In this document: in pieces, positions 1 through 5,296 of the stretch
Layout of the letters: the number at the start of each line of letters is the position of its first letter
Numbering within the stretch: position 1 is the first letter of the stretch
Assembly (NCBI GenBank): GCA_902796775.1
Contig: CADBQK010000097.1
Coordinates: 1 to 5,296, forward strand
Reading direction: 5' to 3'
Source: an uncultured Lachnospiraceae bacterium
Lineage (GTDB): Bacteria; Bacillota_A; Clostridia; Lachnospirales; Lachnospiraceae
DNA: 5,296 nt
The notes under the pieces: generated by a model
Database searches by the model: none
The model's input: only the letters and a program-made list of their open reading frames with translations
What the model was told of the DNA's origin: nothing
Made by a program: the position numbers and the translations under genes

Positions 1-664
1 GTGCAATCCGTTTTTCCTTATAGATCCCATTTACTTTTATTTCATAGTTGATGGTCTTTCCGGCCAGGTCACTGGCCCGGTAGTCCTCCGGAACATCAAC
101 AGACAGAGTCACCGTCTCTCCTGCCTGTGCCCCGATCAGGCCGTTTTCAAAGTCTTCAAAGAAGATACCTTCCCCGATTTTCAGATAAACGTTTTTGTAT
201 GTTCCCTGTCCAATAGCGGCTCCATCGATCTTACCGGTATAATCGATCCCGACGATATCCCCTGTTCCCACCGTATCCTTATCTGTTTTTTCATATGCAG
301 GACTGGAGAAAAGACTGTCCTTGATATAAGCTTCGACTTCCTCATCCGTCACTTCCATCTTTTCGGAATCTATTACCTCGCCCAGATCCAGTTTCTTGTA
401 ATCGTTCAGCTCTACATAATCATCCGGATCATATCCGAGTGTGCGGATCATATCCCTGTAGGTAAACTCTGTGATACCGCCTGATACCGTACCTGCATCA
501 TCCGCTGCGGTTTTCTGCAAGGATGCCGTTTGCGCAGTACTTTCCGCCACGGTTTCGGATGCAGCTTTGACAGCCTGACCGGAAGGGCCGGTACCTGCGG
601 ATCCACAGGCGGCCATGGATATGATAATGGCAAGTGCCGCAGCAGCAAGAGCCTTTTTTCTCAT
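1..664 (-). CDS. FKBP-type peptidyl-prolyl isomerase lipoprotein (trigger-factor-like), N-terminal part, C-terminus outside window
   Basis: I translated the minus strand from the ATG at 664 and found 221 open codons to the left edge with no stop. The start is supported by AAGGAG at 674-679, nine bases upstream. Residues 1-20 form a lipoprotein signal: a basic MRKK start, an Ala/Leu/Ile-rich core and the lipobox MAAC with Cys20 as the lipidation site. Residues 22-65 are an Ala/Ser/Thr/Gly-rich linker typical of cell-surface lipoproteins. Residues 82-131 resemble the region before the FKBP domain in trigger-factor-like proteins (VTDEEVEAYI). The FKBP domain spans about 132-214: GDIVGIDYTG (135-144), FEDFENGLIGAQAGE (169-183) and PEDYRASDLAGK (192-203). 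By family knowledge, such proteins catalyse prolyl isomerisation or act as foldases for exported proteins outside the membrane. Two usual active-site positions deviate: Ile151 stands where FKBPs have Phe, and Glu-Asp (170-171) replaces Pro-Gly before Phe172. The family call is fairly sure; enzymatic activity is not. Confidence 0.85.
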   Translation of the reverse strand, partial: MRKKALAAAALAIIISMAACGSAGTGPSGQAVKAASETVAESTAQTASLQKTAADDAGTVSGGITEFTYRDMIRTLGYDPDDYVELNDYKKLDLGEVIDSEKMEVTDEEVEAYIKDSLFSSPAYEKTDKDTVGTGDIVGIDYTGKIDGAAIGQGTYKNVYLKIGEGIFFEDFENGLIGAQAGETVTLSVDVPEDYRASDLAGKTINYEIKVNGIYKEKRIA

Positions 665-717
665 CGTTTTATTCTCCTTATGTCACGAAACAGACAGGCA
701 CAGCGGTCAATCATCAT

Positions 718-743
718 TTGTCCTGAAAAGGACAATTATGTCC
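718..743. repeat. Overlapping GGACA/TGTCC inverted repeats in the lipoprotein leader
   Basis: TTGTCC (718-723) and GGACAA (730-735) form a perfect six-base inverted repeat around a six-base centre. The same GGACA (730-734) also pairs with TGTCC (739-743) around four bases. The two pairings cannot form together. They lie 54-79 bases upstream of the lipoprotein ATG, inside the leader that the candidate promoter at 824-832 would produce. They could be a protein-binding operator or alternative RNA hairpins. The symmetry is seen directly; the function is inferred. Confidence 0.45.
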
Positions 744-808
744 AAAAAGCGCAGTTGCGTATTATGTATTCTACAACGCAGAATATCCCTTTAAGAAAAG
801 ACTGCACC

Positions 809-825
809 CTGATTTTAAAAATCAG
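809..825. repeat. 17-base palindrome, operator-like
   Basis: CTGATTTT (809-816) and AAAATCAG (818-825) are perfect inverted arms around a single A. The palindrome sits over the end of the candidate minus-strand -10 box and the predicted start point of the lipoprotein transcript. A repressor bound there would block that promoter. There is no U-tract on either side, so a terminator is unlikely. Confidence 0.45.
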
Positions 826-832
826 TATACCA
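824..832 (-). promoter_or_regulatory. Candidate extended -10 promoter for the lipoprotein gene
   Basis: On the minus strand the bases read TG-G-TATACT: an extended -10 (TGn) followed by a five-of-six match to TATAAT. No good -35 lies 16-18 bases upstream, which extended -10 promoters can tolerate. Transcription would start near 817 and give a leader of about 150 bases. This is inferred from the motif only. Confidence 0.35.
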
Positions 833-861
833 TAGTTCTGCCTTTCTGCCTATCTAATACG

Positions 862-891
862 AAAGACCTGTTGATGGAATCAGGTTTTTTT
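862..891 (+). terminator. Terminator-like hairpin upstream of prfC
   Basis: AAAGACCTG (862-870) pairs with CAGGTTTTT (881-889), including one G-U pair, around a ten-base loop. It is followed directly by T's, giving a run of seven from 885 to 891. That is the form of an intrinsic terminator reading to the right. The minus strand has no matching U-tract. No plus-strand gene ends here, so it may end a small leader or RNA transcript, or attenuate a prfC transcript begun further upstream. The five-base GC-containing core is short, so strength is uncertain. Confidence 0.45.
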
Positions 892-901
892 GTTATAGTT
901 G

Positions 902-931
902 TTGCTGCGGGTATTCCTGCACTGTTATCAT
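902..931 (+). promoter_or_regulatory. Candidate promoter for prfC
   Basis: A weak -35 TTGCTG (902-907) is separated by 18 bases from TATCAT (926-931), a five-of-six match to TATAAT. TG at 923-924 makes it an extended -10. The predicted start point near 938 gives prfC a leader of about 150 bases. A second possible -10, TATGAT, lies at 945-950 without a clear -35. Confidence 0.4.
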
Positions 932-969
932 ACGAACAAAATACTATGATCCAGTCATCTGAAGACAAT

Positions 970-1006
970 CCCCGGAGCACTGCATACCTCAGACAGGTCT
1001 GCGGGG
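970..1006 (+). promoter_or_regulatory. prfC: Hairpin in the prfC 5' leader
   Basis: CCCCG (970-974) pairs with CGGGG (1002-1006). After a G-G mismatch, AG (976-977) pairs with CT (999-1000). Beyond an eight-base bulge, ACCT (986-989) pairs with AGGT (995-998) around a five-base loop. The 3' arm CGGGG could instead pair with CCCCG at 1068-1072, whose last G is the first base of the prfC Shine-Dalgarno GGGAGG (1072-1077). A translational switch is possible but unproven. It does not match a riboswitch class I recognise. Confidence 0.3.
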
Positions 1007-1087
1007 AAAACAGGTTTTGATGCTTTGATCATTTCATTTCCATTAAAAAAGATAAGAAAATAGATAACCCCGGGAGGACAGGCGATT

Positions 1088-2680
1088 ATGGCCGATTTAA
1101 AAAAAGAAATCAAGCGGCGCCGGACATTTGCGATCATTTCACATCCGGATGCCGGCAAAACAACACTGACAGAGAAATTTTTGCTTTACGGAGGTGCGAT
1201 CGGCCTGGCCGGCTCTGTAAAAGGCAAACATACTGCCCGGCATGCTGTTTCGGACTGGATGGAGATCGAGAAGGAAAGAGGTATCTCCGTCACCTCTTCC
1301 GTTATGCAGTTTGAATACAAGGATTTCTGTATCAATATCCTGGATACGCCGGGCCACCAGGACTTTTCGGAAGACACTTACCGGACACTGATGGCTGCAG
1401 ACTCGGCGGTCATGGTCATCGATGCTTCCAAGGGCGTGGAGGCACAGACGATCAAGCTGTTTAAGGTCTGTGTCCTGCGGCATATCCCGATCTTTACCTT
1501 TATCAATAAGCTGGACAGGGATGCAAAGGATCCCTTTGACCTGATGGAGGACATCGAATCCGTCCTCGGTATCCGCACCTGCCCGATCAACTGGCCGATC
1601 GGCAGCGGCCGCGAGTTTAAAGGTGTCTATGACCGGCAGACCCGGCATATCCATGCCTATACGGAAATCGGTAACGGAGCAAAAGCTGCAGTGGATACGG
1701 ATCTGACCATGGACTCTCCTGATCTGGAGAAGGAGCTGGGCAGCGAGCTGTATGAGAGGCTTTGCGAGGATGTGGAACTCCTGGACGGCGCGAGTGATGA
1801 GTTTGACATTGACCGAGTCAGCGCAGGTGAACTCTCCCCTGTATTCTTTGGCTCTGCACTGAACAACTTCGGTATCGAGCTCTTTCTGAATTATTTCCTG
1901 GATATGACCCTGCCGCCTCTGCCGCGTATGTCCGACAGCGGTCTGATCGACTCCTTCAATCCGGATTTTTCCGCTTTTGTATTCAAGATCCAGGCCAATA
2001 TGAATAAAGCACACCGTGACCGTATCGCTTTTATGCGGATCTGCTCCGGAAAATTTGAGGCAGATAAAGAAGTCTTCCATGTACAGGGAAAGAAAAAACT
2101 GAGGCTTTCCCAGCCTCAGCAGCTTATGGCACAGGATCGTAAAGTAATCAGCGAGGCCTATGCCGGTGATATCATTGGTGTATTCGACCCGGGCATCTTT
2201 TCCATCGGAGACACAGTCTGCAAGCCCGGAGAGAGTTTTGCTTTTGAGGGTATCCCGACTTTTGCGCCGGAACACTTCTGCAAAGTCTACCAGGTAGACA
2301 CCATGAAACGCAAGCAATTCATCAAAGGGATCTCGCAGATTGCCCAGGAAGGTGCCATCCAGATCTTCCAGGAATATAATACCGGAATGGAAGAGATCAT
2401 CGTAGGTGTCGTCGGTGTGCTGCAGTTTGATGTCCTGCGTCACCGCCTGAATGCGGAGTACGGTGTTGAGATCCGCATGGAAAACATGCCTCATGAATAC
2501 ATCCGCTGGGTGGAAAACCAGGATGAAATCGATATAAAGAAGATCATCGGCACATCCGATATGAAGCGGATCAAAGACCTGAAGGGCAACCCGCTGCTCC
2601 TGTTTGCCCATGAATGGGGTCCGAGAACCGTCCTGGAAAAGAACGAAGGTCTGAAACTGTCCGAGTTTGGGCGGTGGTAA
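1088..2680 (+). CDS. prfC: Peptide chain release factor 3 (RF3), class II release-factor GTPase
   Basis: The 530-residue product has the family's usual length (E. coli RF3 has 529). RF3 is a cytoplasmic translational GTPase that removes RF1 or RF2 from the ribosome after peptide release. The G domain has every motif in order: P-loop SHPDAGKT (18-25), switch I ERGISVTSSV (63-72), DTPGHQDF (86-93), NKLD (140-143) and GSAL (255-258). The phrase SDWMEIEKERGISVTSS is an RF3 hallmark separating it from EF-G. Domain II (about 295-385) and an RF3-type C-terminal domain follow, with GVVGVLQFDVLRHRL near residue 440. The start is set by GGGAGG at 1072-1077, ten bases before the ATG, and by the usual RF3 N-terminus close to the P-loop. 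The gene stands alone, divergent from the lipoprotein and convergent with the deaminase, and ends in a TAA eight bases before a strong hairpin. No truncation or frameshift is seen. Confidence 0.97.
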   Translation: MADLKKEIKRRRTFAIISHPDAGKTTLTEKFLLYGGAIGLAGSVKGKHTARHAVSDWMEIEKERGISVTSSVMQFEYKDFCINILDTPGHQDFSEDTYRTLMAADSAVMVIDASKGVEAQTIKLFKVCVLRHIPIFTFINKLDRDAKDPFDLMEDIESVLGIRTCPINWPIGSGREFKGVYDRQTRHIHAYTEIGNGAKAAVDTDLTMDSPDLEKELGSELYERLCEDVELLDGASDEFDIDRVSAGELSPVFFGSALNNFGIELFLNYFLDMTLPPLPRMSDSGLIDSFNPDFSAFVFKIQANMNKAHRDRIAFMRICSGKFEADKEVFHVQGKKKLRLSQPQQLMAQDRKVISEAYAGDIIGVFDPGIFSIGDTVCKPGESFAFEGIPTFAPEHFCKVYQVDTMKRKQFIKGISQIAQEGAIQIFQEYNTGMEEIIVGVVGVLQFDVLRHRLNAEYGVEIRMENMPHEYIRWVENQDEIDIKKIIGTSDMKRIKDLKGNPLLLFAHEWGPRTVLEKNEGLKLSEFGRW

Positions 2681-2687
2681 AACAAAC

Positions 2688-2730
2688 AAAGCGGTCCATT
2701 TCCCTGTTTTAGGAATTGGGCCGCTTTTTT
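2688..2730. terminator. Bidirectional intrinsic terminator between prfC and guanine deaminase
   Basis: The arms at 2688-2703 and 2712-2727 pair at 15 of 16 positions, with one T-T mismatch and one G-U pair, around an eight-base loop. On the plus strand six T's (2725-2730) follow the stem. On the minus strand the stem is followed by TTTGTTTGTTTT, a good U-rich tail. The hairpin starts eight bases after the prfC stop and five bases beyond the deaminase stop, so one structure serves both convergent genes. Confidence 0.9.
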
Positions 2731-2734
2731 GTGA

Positions 2735-4069
2735 TTATTCGCCGCACTCCACCTTTTCCCCGTCAATGAAACGCTCCAGGATGCTGCGGTCATCTCCGAT
2801 ATAGCAGAATCTCTCCAGCCTCTCTTCCACCGTGAGGGTGGTCCAGGAATCTTCCATGTTTTCAATGACCAGGGCATTGAACTGGTAGCCGGGCTCCAGG
2901 GAACCGACCTTGCCGAAGACGGCCCCAGCCTCTTTGGTGGCGTGATAGAAAGCCTGCGCAAGAGTGATCGTCCTGCCGGGAAGATGACAGGAACCTCTCA
3001 GGGCTGTCTGAGGCTCATAAAACTCTTTCAGCTTGGACAGCTGTATGGCTCGTGCAATCTGGCGGTAAACGGCGATCCCGTGTCCGCCGGCTATGTCAGA
3101 GCCCAGAGCAATCTTAACTCCGTCTTTCTCCAGTGCATCAAAGGGCATGATCCCTGCGATGATATTGGTGGTGGCATCCGGACAGTGGACTGCAATGCTT
3201 TCGTGCCGCTTCATGATCCGGCAATCCTGCTCTGTCGGAAAGATGACATGGGCAAAAATGGAGGGACCGTGATCCATCAGACCTGCCTGCTCATAGATCT
3301 GCGCATCACTCTCATATCCGGGAAAACATTCCAGAGCTGCTCCGGCTTCCCAGAGTGATTCGACCAGATGTGTATGGACACCGCAGTGATACTTTCCGGC
3401 CAGCTTTCCAAGTCCCTTCATCAGTTTTTCACTGCAGGTAGGAGCAAAACGGGGTGCCAGAATCGGCTTGACTTTCTGCATCCTGCCGGTCCCGGATCCC
3501 GGATCACTGCTTAAGCTGCAGCCTCCGACATTTTCCAGATAGGCTTCCGTCTCATGCAAGGACTCTTCCGTTGTCTCACACAGATATTCCGGACTGTTCA
3601 TGTCCATGTTTACCTTACCGACGAAACCGTACATGCCCCTCTTTTCCATCAGATGAAAGAGATATTCTGTGGCCGGGCGATGGATCGTGGCAAAAACATT
3701 GGCGTGAAAGGTCCCATGCTTGATCATATCTTCTACAAAAGCATCATAACTGTGGCGGGCATAATCCATATCCGCAAACCGGGACTCCTGCGGGAAGGTG
3801 TAGTGATCCAGCCAGTCCGCCAGCAGAAAGTCCATGCCGATCCCGCGCTGTACATACTGGGCGCCATGCACATGAAGGTCTGAAAAGGCCGGGATGATCA
3901 GGTTCCGCCCATAATCGGTCACCGCAGCAGAGGCATACTCCGGTCCGGGCTCTTTGCATACAGTACGGATCACACCATCCTCCACAACAATACAGCTATC
4001 TTCATGCACGGCCAGATGATCCGCATCCGGTGCATATACGATATCCCCATGATAGATCTGTGTTCCCAT
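2735..4069 (-). CDS. guaD: Guanine deaminase (amidohydrolase superfamily, zinc-dependent)
   Basis: The 444-residue protein belongs to the cytoplasmic amidohydrolases of the guanine deaminase/atrazine chlorohydrolase group. The reaction is guanine plus water to xanthine plus ammonia. The metal ligands are in the family order: HVH (His66, His68) after the PAFSD strand, His234 in HTHLVE, His274 in FAHVIF and Asp325 in LGSDIAGG. PRFAPTCS (206-213) matches the substrate-binding stretch of guanine deaminases and is the best evidence against a generic amidohydrolase; HCPDATTN (295-302) is the expected HCP motif. The start has an excellent AAGGAGG at 4079-4085, nine bases upstream. Oddities: a Gly/Ser-rich stretch (185-195) before PRFAPTCS looks like a small insertion, and His232 stands where many relatives have Gln in Q-[ST]-H. 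It lies 194 bases downstream of a nucleoside permease gene on the same strand, consistent with purine salvage. Another purine-type deaminase is possible but less likely. Confidence 0.87.
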   Translation of the reverse strand: MGTQIYHGDIVYAPDADHLAVHEDSCIVVEDGVIRTVCKEPGPEYASAAVTDYGRNLIIPAFSDLHVHGAQYVQRGIGMDFLLADWLDHYTFPQESRFADMDYARHSYDAFVEDMIKHGTFHANVFATIHRPATEYLFHLMEKRGMYGFVGKVNMDMNSPEYLCETTEESLHETEAYLENVGGCSLSSDPGSGTGRMQKVKPILAPRFAPTCSEKLMKGLGKLAGKYHCGVHTHLVESLWEAGAALECFPGYESDAQIYEQAGLMDHGPSIFAHVIFPTEQDCRIMKRHESIAVHCPDATTNIIAGIMPFDALEKDGVKIALGSDIAGGHGIAVYRQIARAIQLSKLKEFYEPQTALRGSCHLPGRTITLAQAFYHATKEAGAVFGKVGSLEPGYQFNALVIENMEDSWTTLTVEERLERFCYIGDDRSILERFIDGEKVECGE

Positions 4070-4102
4070 CCCATTTATCCTCCTTCGCTTTTGTGTGACA
4101 CG

Positions 4103-4127
4103 CTCCCACTACCTGATAGGATGGGAG
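4103..4127 (-). promoter_or_regulatory. Imperfect hairpin in the guanine deaminase leader
   Basis: CTCCCA (4103-4108) and TGGGAG (4122-4127) form six pairs. After an internal loop, CCT (4112-4114) pairs with AGG (4118-4120). It lies 18 bases upstream of the Shine-Dalgarno on the minus-strand transcript and lacks a U-tract. I compared the leader by eye with the purine riboswitch consensus and found no match. It may affect translation or be incidental. Confidence 0.25.
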
Positions 4128-4179
4128 AATTCCTGCTATCTTATATTAAACATCCCGCAGACAACTGCAAAACTACACT

Positions 4180-4208
4180 ATTACTATACTGCCATACTGC
4201 AATGTCAG
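4180..4208 (-). promoter_or_regulatory. Candidate promoter for guanine deaminase
   Basis: On the minus strand CTGACA (4203-4208), a five-of-six match to TTGACA, is followed after 17 bases by AGTAAT (4180-4185), a four-of-six match to TATAAT. The -35 box lies inside one of the two 14-base repeats, so a protein bound to the repeats would affect it. The leader would be about 100 bases. A rival -10, TATAAG at 4140-4145, has no well-spaced -35. Confidence 0.3.
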
Positions 4209-4260
4209 AACTGCAGTACTGCAATATCAGGCTCCTGCATACCATGCAGCTGCTGCATAC
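4186..4260. repeat. Cluster of TGCA-centred direct and inverted repeats upstream of guanine deaminase
   Basis: The main element is a 14-base direct repeat, TACTGCAATGTCAG (4195-4208) and TACTGCAATATCAG (4217-4230), identical at 13 of 14 positions with starts exactly 22 bases apart. Around it are ATACTGC twice (4186-4192, 4194-4200), a 12-base palindrome TGCAGTACTGCA (4212-4223), CTGCATAC twice (4235-4242, 4253-4260) and the inverted arms ATGCAGC/GCTGCAT (4244-4250, 4252-4258). A 22-base spacing is close to two helical turns, as expected for two molecules of a regulator on one DNA face. No U-tract follows, so this is not an intrinsic terminator for the permease. The repeats are seen directly; the regulatory role is inferred. 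Confidence 0.6.
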
Positions 4261-4263
4261 AGA

Positions 4264-5205
4264 CTACCTGGATCCTCTCCTGTAAGGTTTCGCCAGAGCC
4301 TCCGGTTCACTGCTCTTTCCAATGGCTCCCAGCATGGCAACGAGGGTCAGGGCGTAAGGCAGGATTGCAAGCAGGAAAGGCGATACGGAGACCCCGATAG
4401 CCTGCAGACGGATCTGCAGGGCGTTGGCCGCGCCAAACAATAATGCCGCCCCAAACATACCAAAAGGTGTGTATCTGCCCAGGATTACGGTTGCCAGCGC
4501 AATATACCCTCTGCCCGATATCATGTCCTCCGTAAATACGCCCAGCTGTACCAGTACCAGATAGGCGCCGCCGATGCCTCCCAGGATCCCGTTCACGGCC
4601 ATGGCAATCCAGCGGTACCTGCCCACCGGTATCCCTGCAGATTCTGCAGCCTGCGGATTCTCCCCGATGGCAGCAAAAGAGAGCCCCAAATTGGTTTTTC
4701 TGTAGAACAGCCAGATCAGGATCACCAGCAGATACAGCACGTAAGTCAGCACATCACAGCTGAAAAAGGCCGGACCGATCAGGGGGATTTTTGACAGACC
4801 CGGAATCGGCACTGCCGGAAATGTGGTGATGGACATATACCCCTGGCTGGCAGACATCAGCTTAAACAGAAAACTGGTCAGACCCAGAAACAGCATATTC
4901 AGAGCCAGACCGCTGACTGACTGGTTCTGGTTCAGATGGATGCTCAGGAAAGAATGGATCGTACTGACCAGAAGGCCTCCGGCTGCCCCGCACAAAAGCC
5001 CGATGATCAGGCTTTTTGAGAACCAGGCACCTGCAAAAGAGAAAAAGGCTCCGCTCAGCATAACCCCTTCCAGACCGATGTTCAGGATCCCGGCCTTTTC
5101 GGAAATCGTTTCTCCCAATCCGCCGTAGAGCAAGGGCATTGCAAGTCGGACCGCCGCCGCCAGAAAGGCCGTCAGAAAACCGATGGAAAACAGCTGGCTC
5201 ATCAT
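4264..5205 (-). CDS. nupQ: ABC nucleoside transporter permease (NupQ/YufQ type, BPD_transp_2 family)
   Basis: The 313-residue protein is an integral membrane permease with about eight or more hydrophobic segments, and its length is normal for the family. The stretch GETISEKAGILNIGLEG (31-47) and NQNQSVSGLALNM (92-104) mark the NupQ/YufQ branch that works with a BmpA-type nucleoside-binding lipoprotein, a duplicated ATPase (NupO) and a sister permease (NupP). IGENPQAAESAGI (180-192) is the cytoplasmic loop that contacts the ATPase, followed by GGIGGAYL and SGRGYIALA. By homology it imports purine or other nucleosides; the exact substrate cannot be read from sequence. The ATG at 5205 overlaps the upstream stop as ATGA, indicating translational coupling. 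A second Met follows at once; AAAGGGGG (5215-5222) lies nine bases upstream of the first. It stops with TAG, and the linked deaminase supports a purine role. Confidence 0.9.
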   Translation of the reverse strand: MMSQLFSIGFLTAFLAAAVRLAMPLLYGGLGETISEKAGILNIGLEGVMLSGAFFSFAGAWFSKSLIIGLLCGAAGGLLVSTIHSFLSIHLNQNQSVSGLALNMLFLGLTSFLFKLMSASQGYMSITTFPAVPIPGLSKIPLIGPAFFSCDVLTYVLYLLVILIWLFYRKTNLGLSFAAIGENPQAAESAGIPVGRYRWIAMAVNGILGGIGGAYLVLVQLGVFTEDMISGRGYIALATVILGRYTPFGMFGAALLFGAANALQIRLQAIGVSVSPFLLAILPYALTLVAMLGAIGKSSEPEALAKPYRRGSR

Positions 5206-5296
5206 AAGCTCCCGCCCCCTTTCCTGATCGCACGGGTCCTGAAAGTATGGAAGATCTCCTTCCCAAGCACCAGGACAACTACCACGCCAATCAATA
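5202..5296 (-). CDS. C-terminal end of the upstream gene, probably the partner ABC permease (NupP/YufP type), partial
   Basis: Reading the minus strand from the right edge, 30 complete codons end in TGA at 5204-5202. They encode a hydrophobic run (LIGVVVVLVLG) and then a basic tail (FRTRAIRKGGGSL). This is what the last membrane segment and cytoplasmic tail of a permease look like. The stop overlaps the next gene's start by four bases (ATGA), the arrangement usual for the two permeases of Nup-type operons. The NupP identity rests on position and hydropathy, because too little sequence is visible for a family motif. Confidence 0.6.
   Translation of the reverse strand, partial: LIGVVVVLVLGKEIFHTFRTRAIRKGGGSL

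Noticed and set aside
530..835. 101-codon plus-strand frame starting inside the lipoprotein gene and entering the intergenic region
   Set aside because: It overlaps the well-supported lipoprotein N-terminus, lacks a domain, and has low-complexity, basic content typical of a shadow frame.
1139..2689. 516-codon open frame on the minus strand, antisense to nearly all of prfC
   Set aside because: prfC is unambiguous with all GTPase motifs. The antisense product shows no recognisable domain, has no ribosome binding site I can defend, and its openness is explained by codon bias of the real gene.
2491..2961. 156-codon minus-strand frame spanning the prfC end, the terminator and the deaminase end
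   Set aside because: It crosses a strong bidirectional terminator and overlaps two solid genes in other frames.
4244..4258. Intrinsic terminator after the permease
   Set aside because: The seven-base arms have a one-base centre and no U-tract on the minus strand, so they are better read as a DNA palindrome than as a terminator.
4186..4260. CRISPR-like array
   Set aside because: The repeats are only 8-14 bases long, the copies are too few and spacings irregular (8, 18, 22), and there are no cas genes.
4070..4263. Guanine (purine) riboswitch before guanine deaminase
   Set aside because: I looked for the conserved purine-riboswitch junction and loop sequences by eye and did not find them; a covariance-model search would be decisive.
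4004..4400. Plus-strand frames of 93 and 101 codons across the deaminase-permease gap
   Set aside because: Composition is Cys/His/Leu-rich noise from the repeats, there is no Shine-Dalgarno, and both overlap real genes at one or both ends.
4862..5278. 138-codon minus-strand frame over the permease start
   Set aside because: It is out of frame with the clear NupQ-type permease and with the upstream permease tail, which are coupled by the ATGA overlap.

Overview
The window looks like chromosomal DNA from a Gram-positive, Clostridia-type bacterium, most likely a gut Lachnospiraceae relative. This is inferred from purine-rich Shine-Dalgarno sequences close to AAGGAGG before three genes, a lipoprotein carrying a trigger-factor-style FKBP domain, a BmpA/Nup-type nucleoside permease pair next to a clostridial-type guanine deaminase, and roughly balanced GC content. 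I see no rRNA, tRNA, insertion sequence, integrase, phage gene or CRISPR array.

Layout. (1) Positions 1-664, minus strand: the N-terminal 221 codons of a secreted lipoprotein with an FKBP-type peptidyl-prolyl isomerase domain; the gene runs off the left edge. (2) Positions 665-1087: a 423-base divergent intergenic region with no convincing gene. It holds candidate promoters for both flanking genes, a 17-base palindrome, a cluster of GGACA/TGTCC inverted repeats, a terminator-like hairpin pointing toward prfC, and a hairpin in the prfC leader. (3) Positions 1088-2680, plus strand: prfC, peptide chain release factor 3, complete. (4) Positions 2681-2734: a strong hairpin terminator shared by the two convergent genes. 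(5) Positions 2735-4069, minus strand: a complete guanine deaminase. (6) Positions 4070-4263: a 194-base gap with a dense cluster of TGCA-centred direct and inverted repeats and a candidate promoter. (7) Positions 4264-5205, minus strand: a complete ABC nucleoside-transporter permease of the NupQ/YufQ type. (8) Positions 5202-5296, minus strand: the last 30 codons of the preceding gene, probably the partner permease, overlapping by ATGA.

How the genes work together. The right half reads as a purine salvage or catabolism unit: an ABC importer brings in nucleosides, and the deaminase converts guanine to xanthine and ammonia. No U-tract terminator separates the permease from the deaminase, so read-through is possible, but the repeat-rich gap suggests extra control there. 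prfC and the lipoprotein are transcribed divergently and need not be functionally linked. Overall this is ordinary core and metabolic DNA. The most interesting unexplained signals are non-coding: the 22-bp-spaced repeats upstream of the deaminase, and the hairpins between the lipoprotein and prfC.
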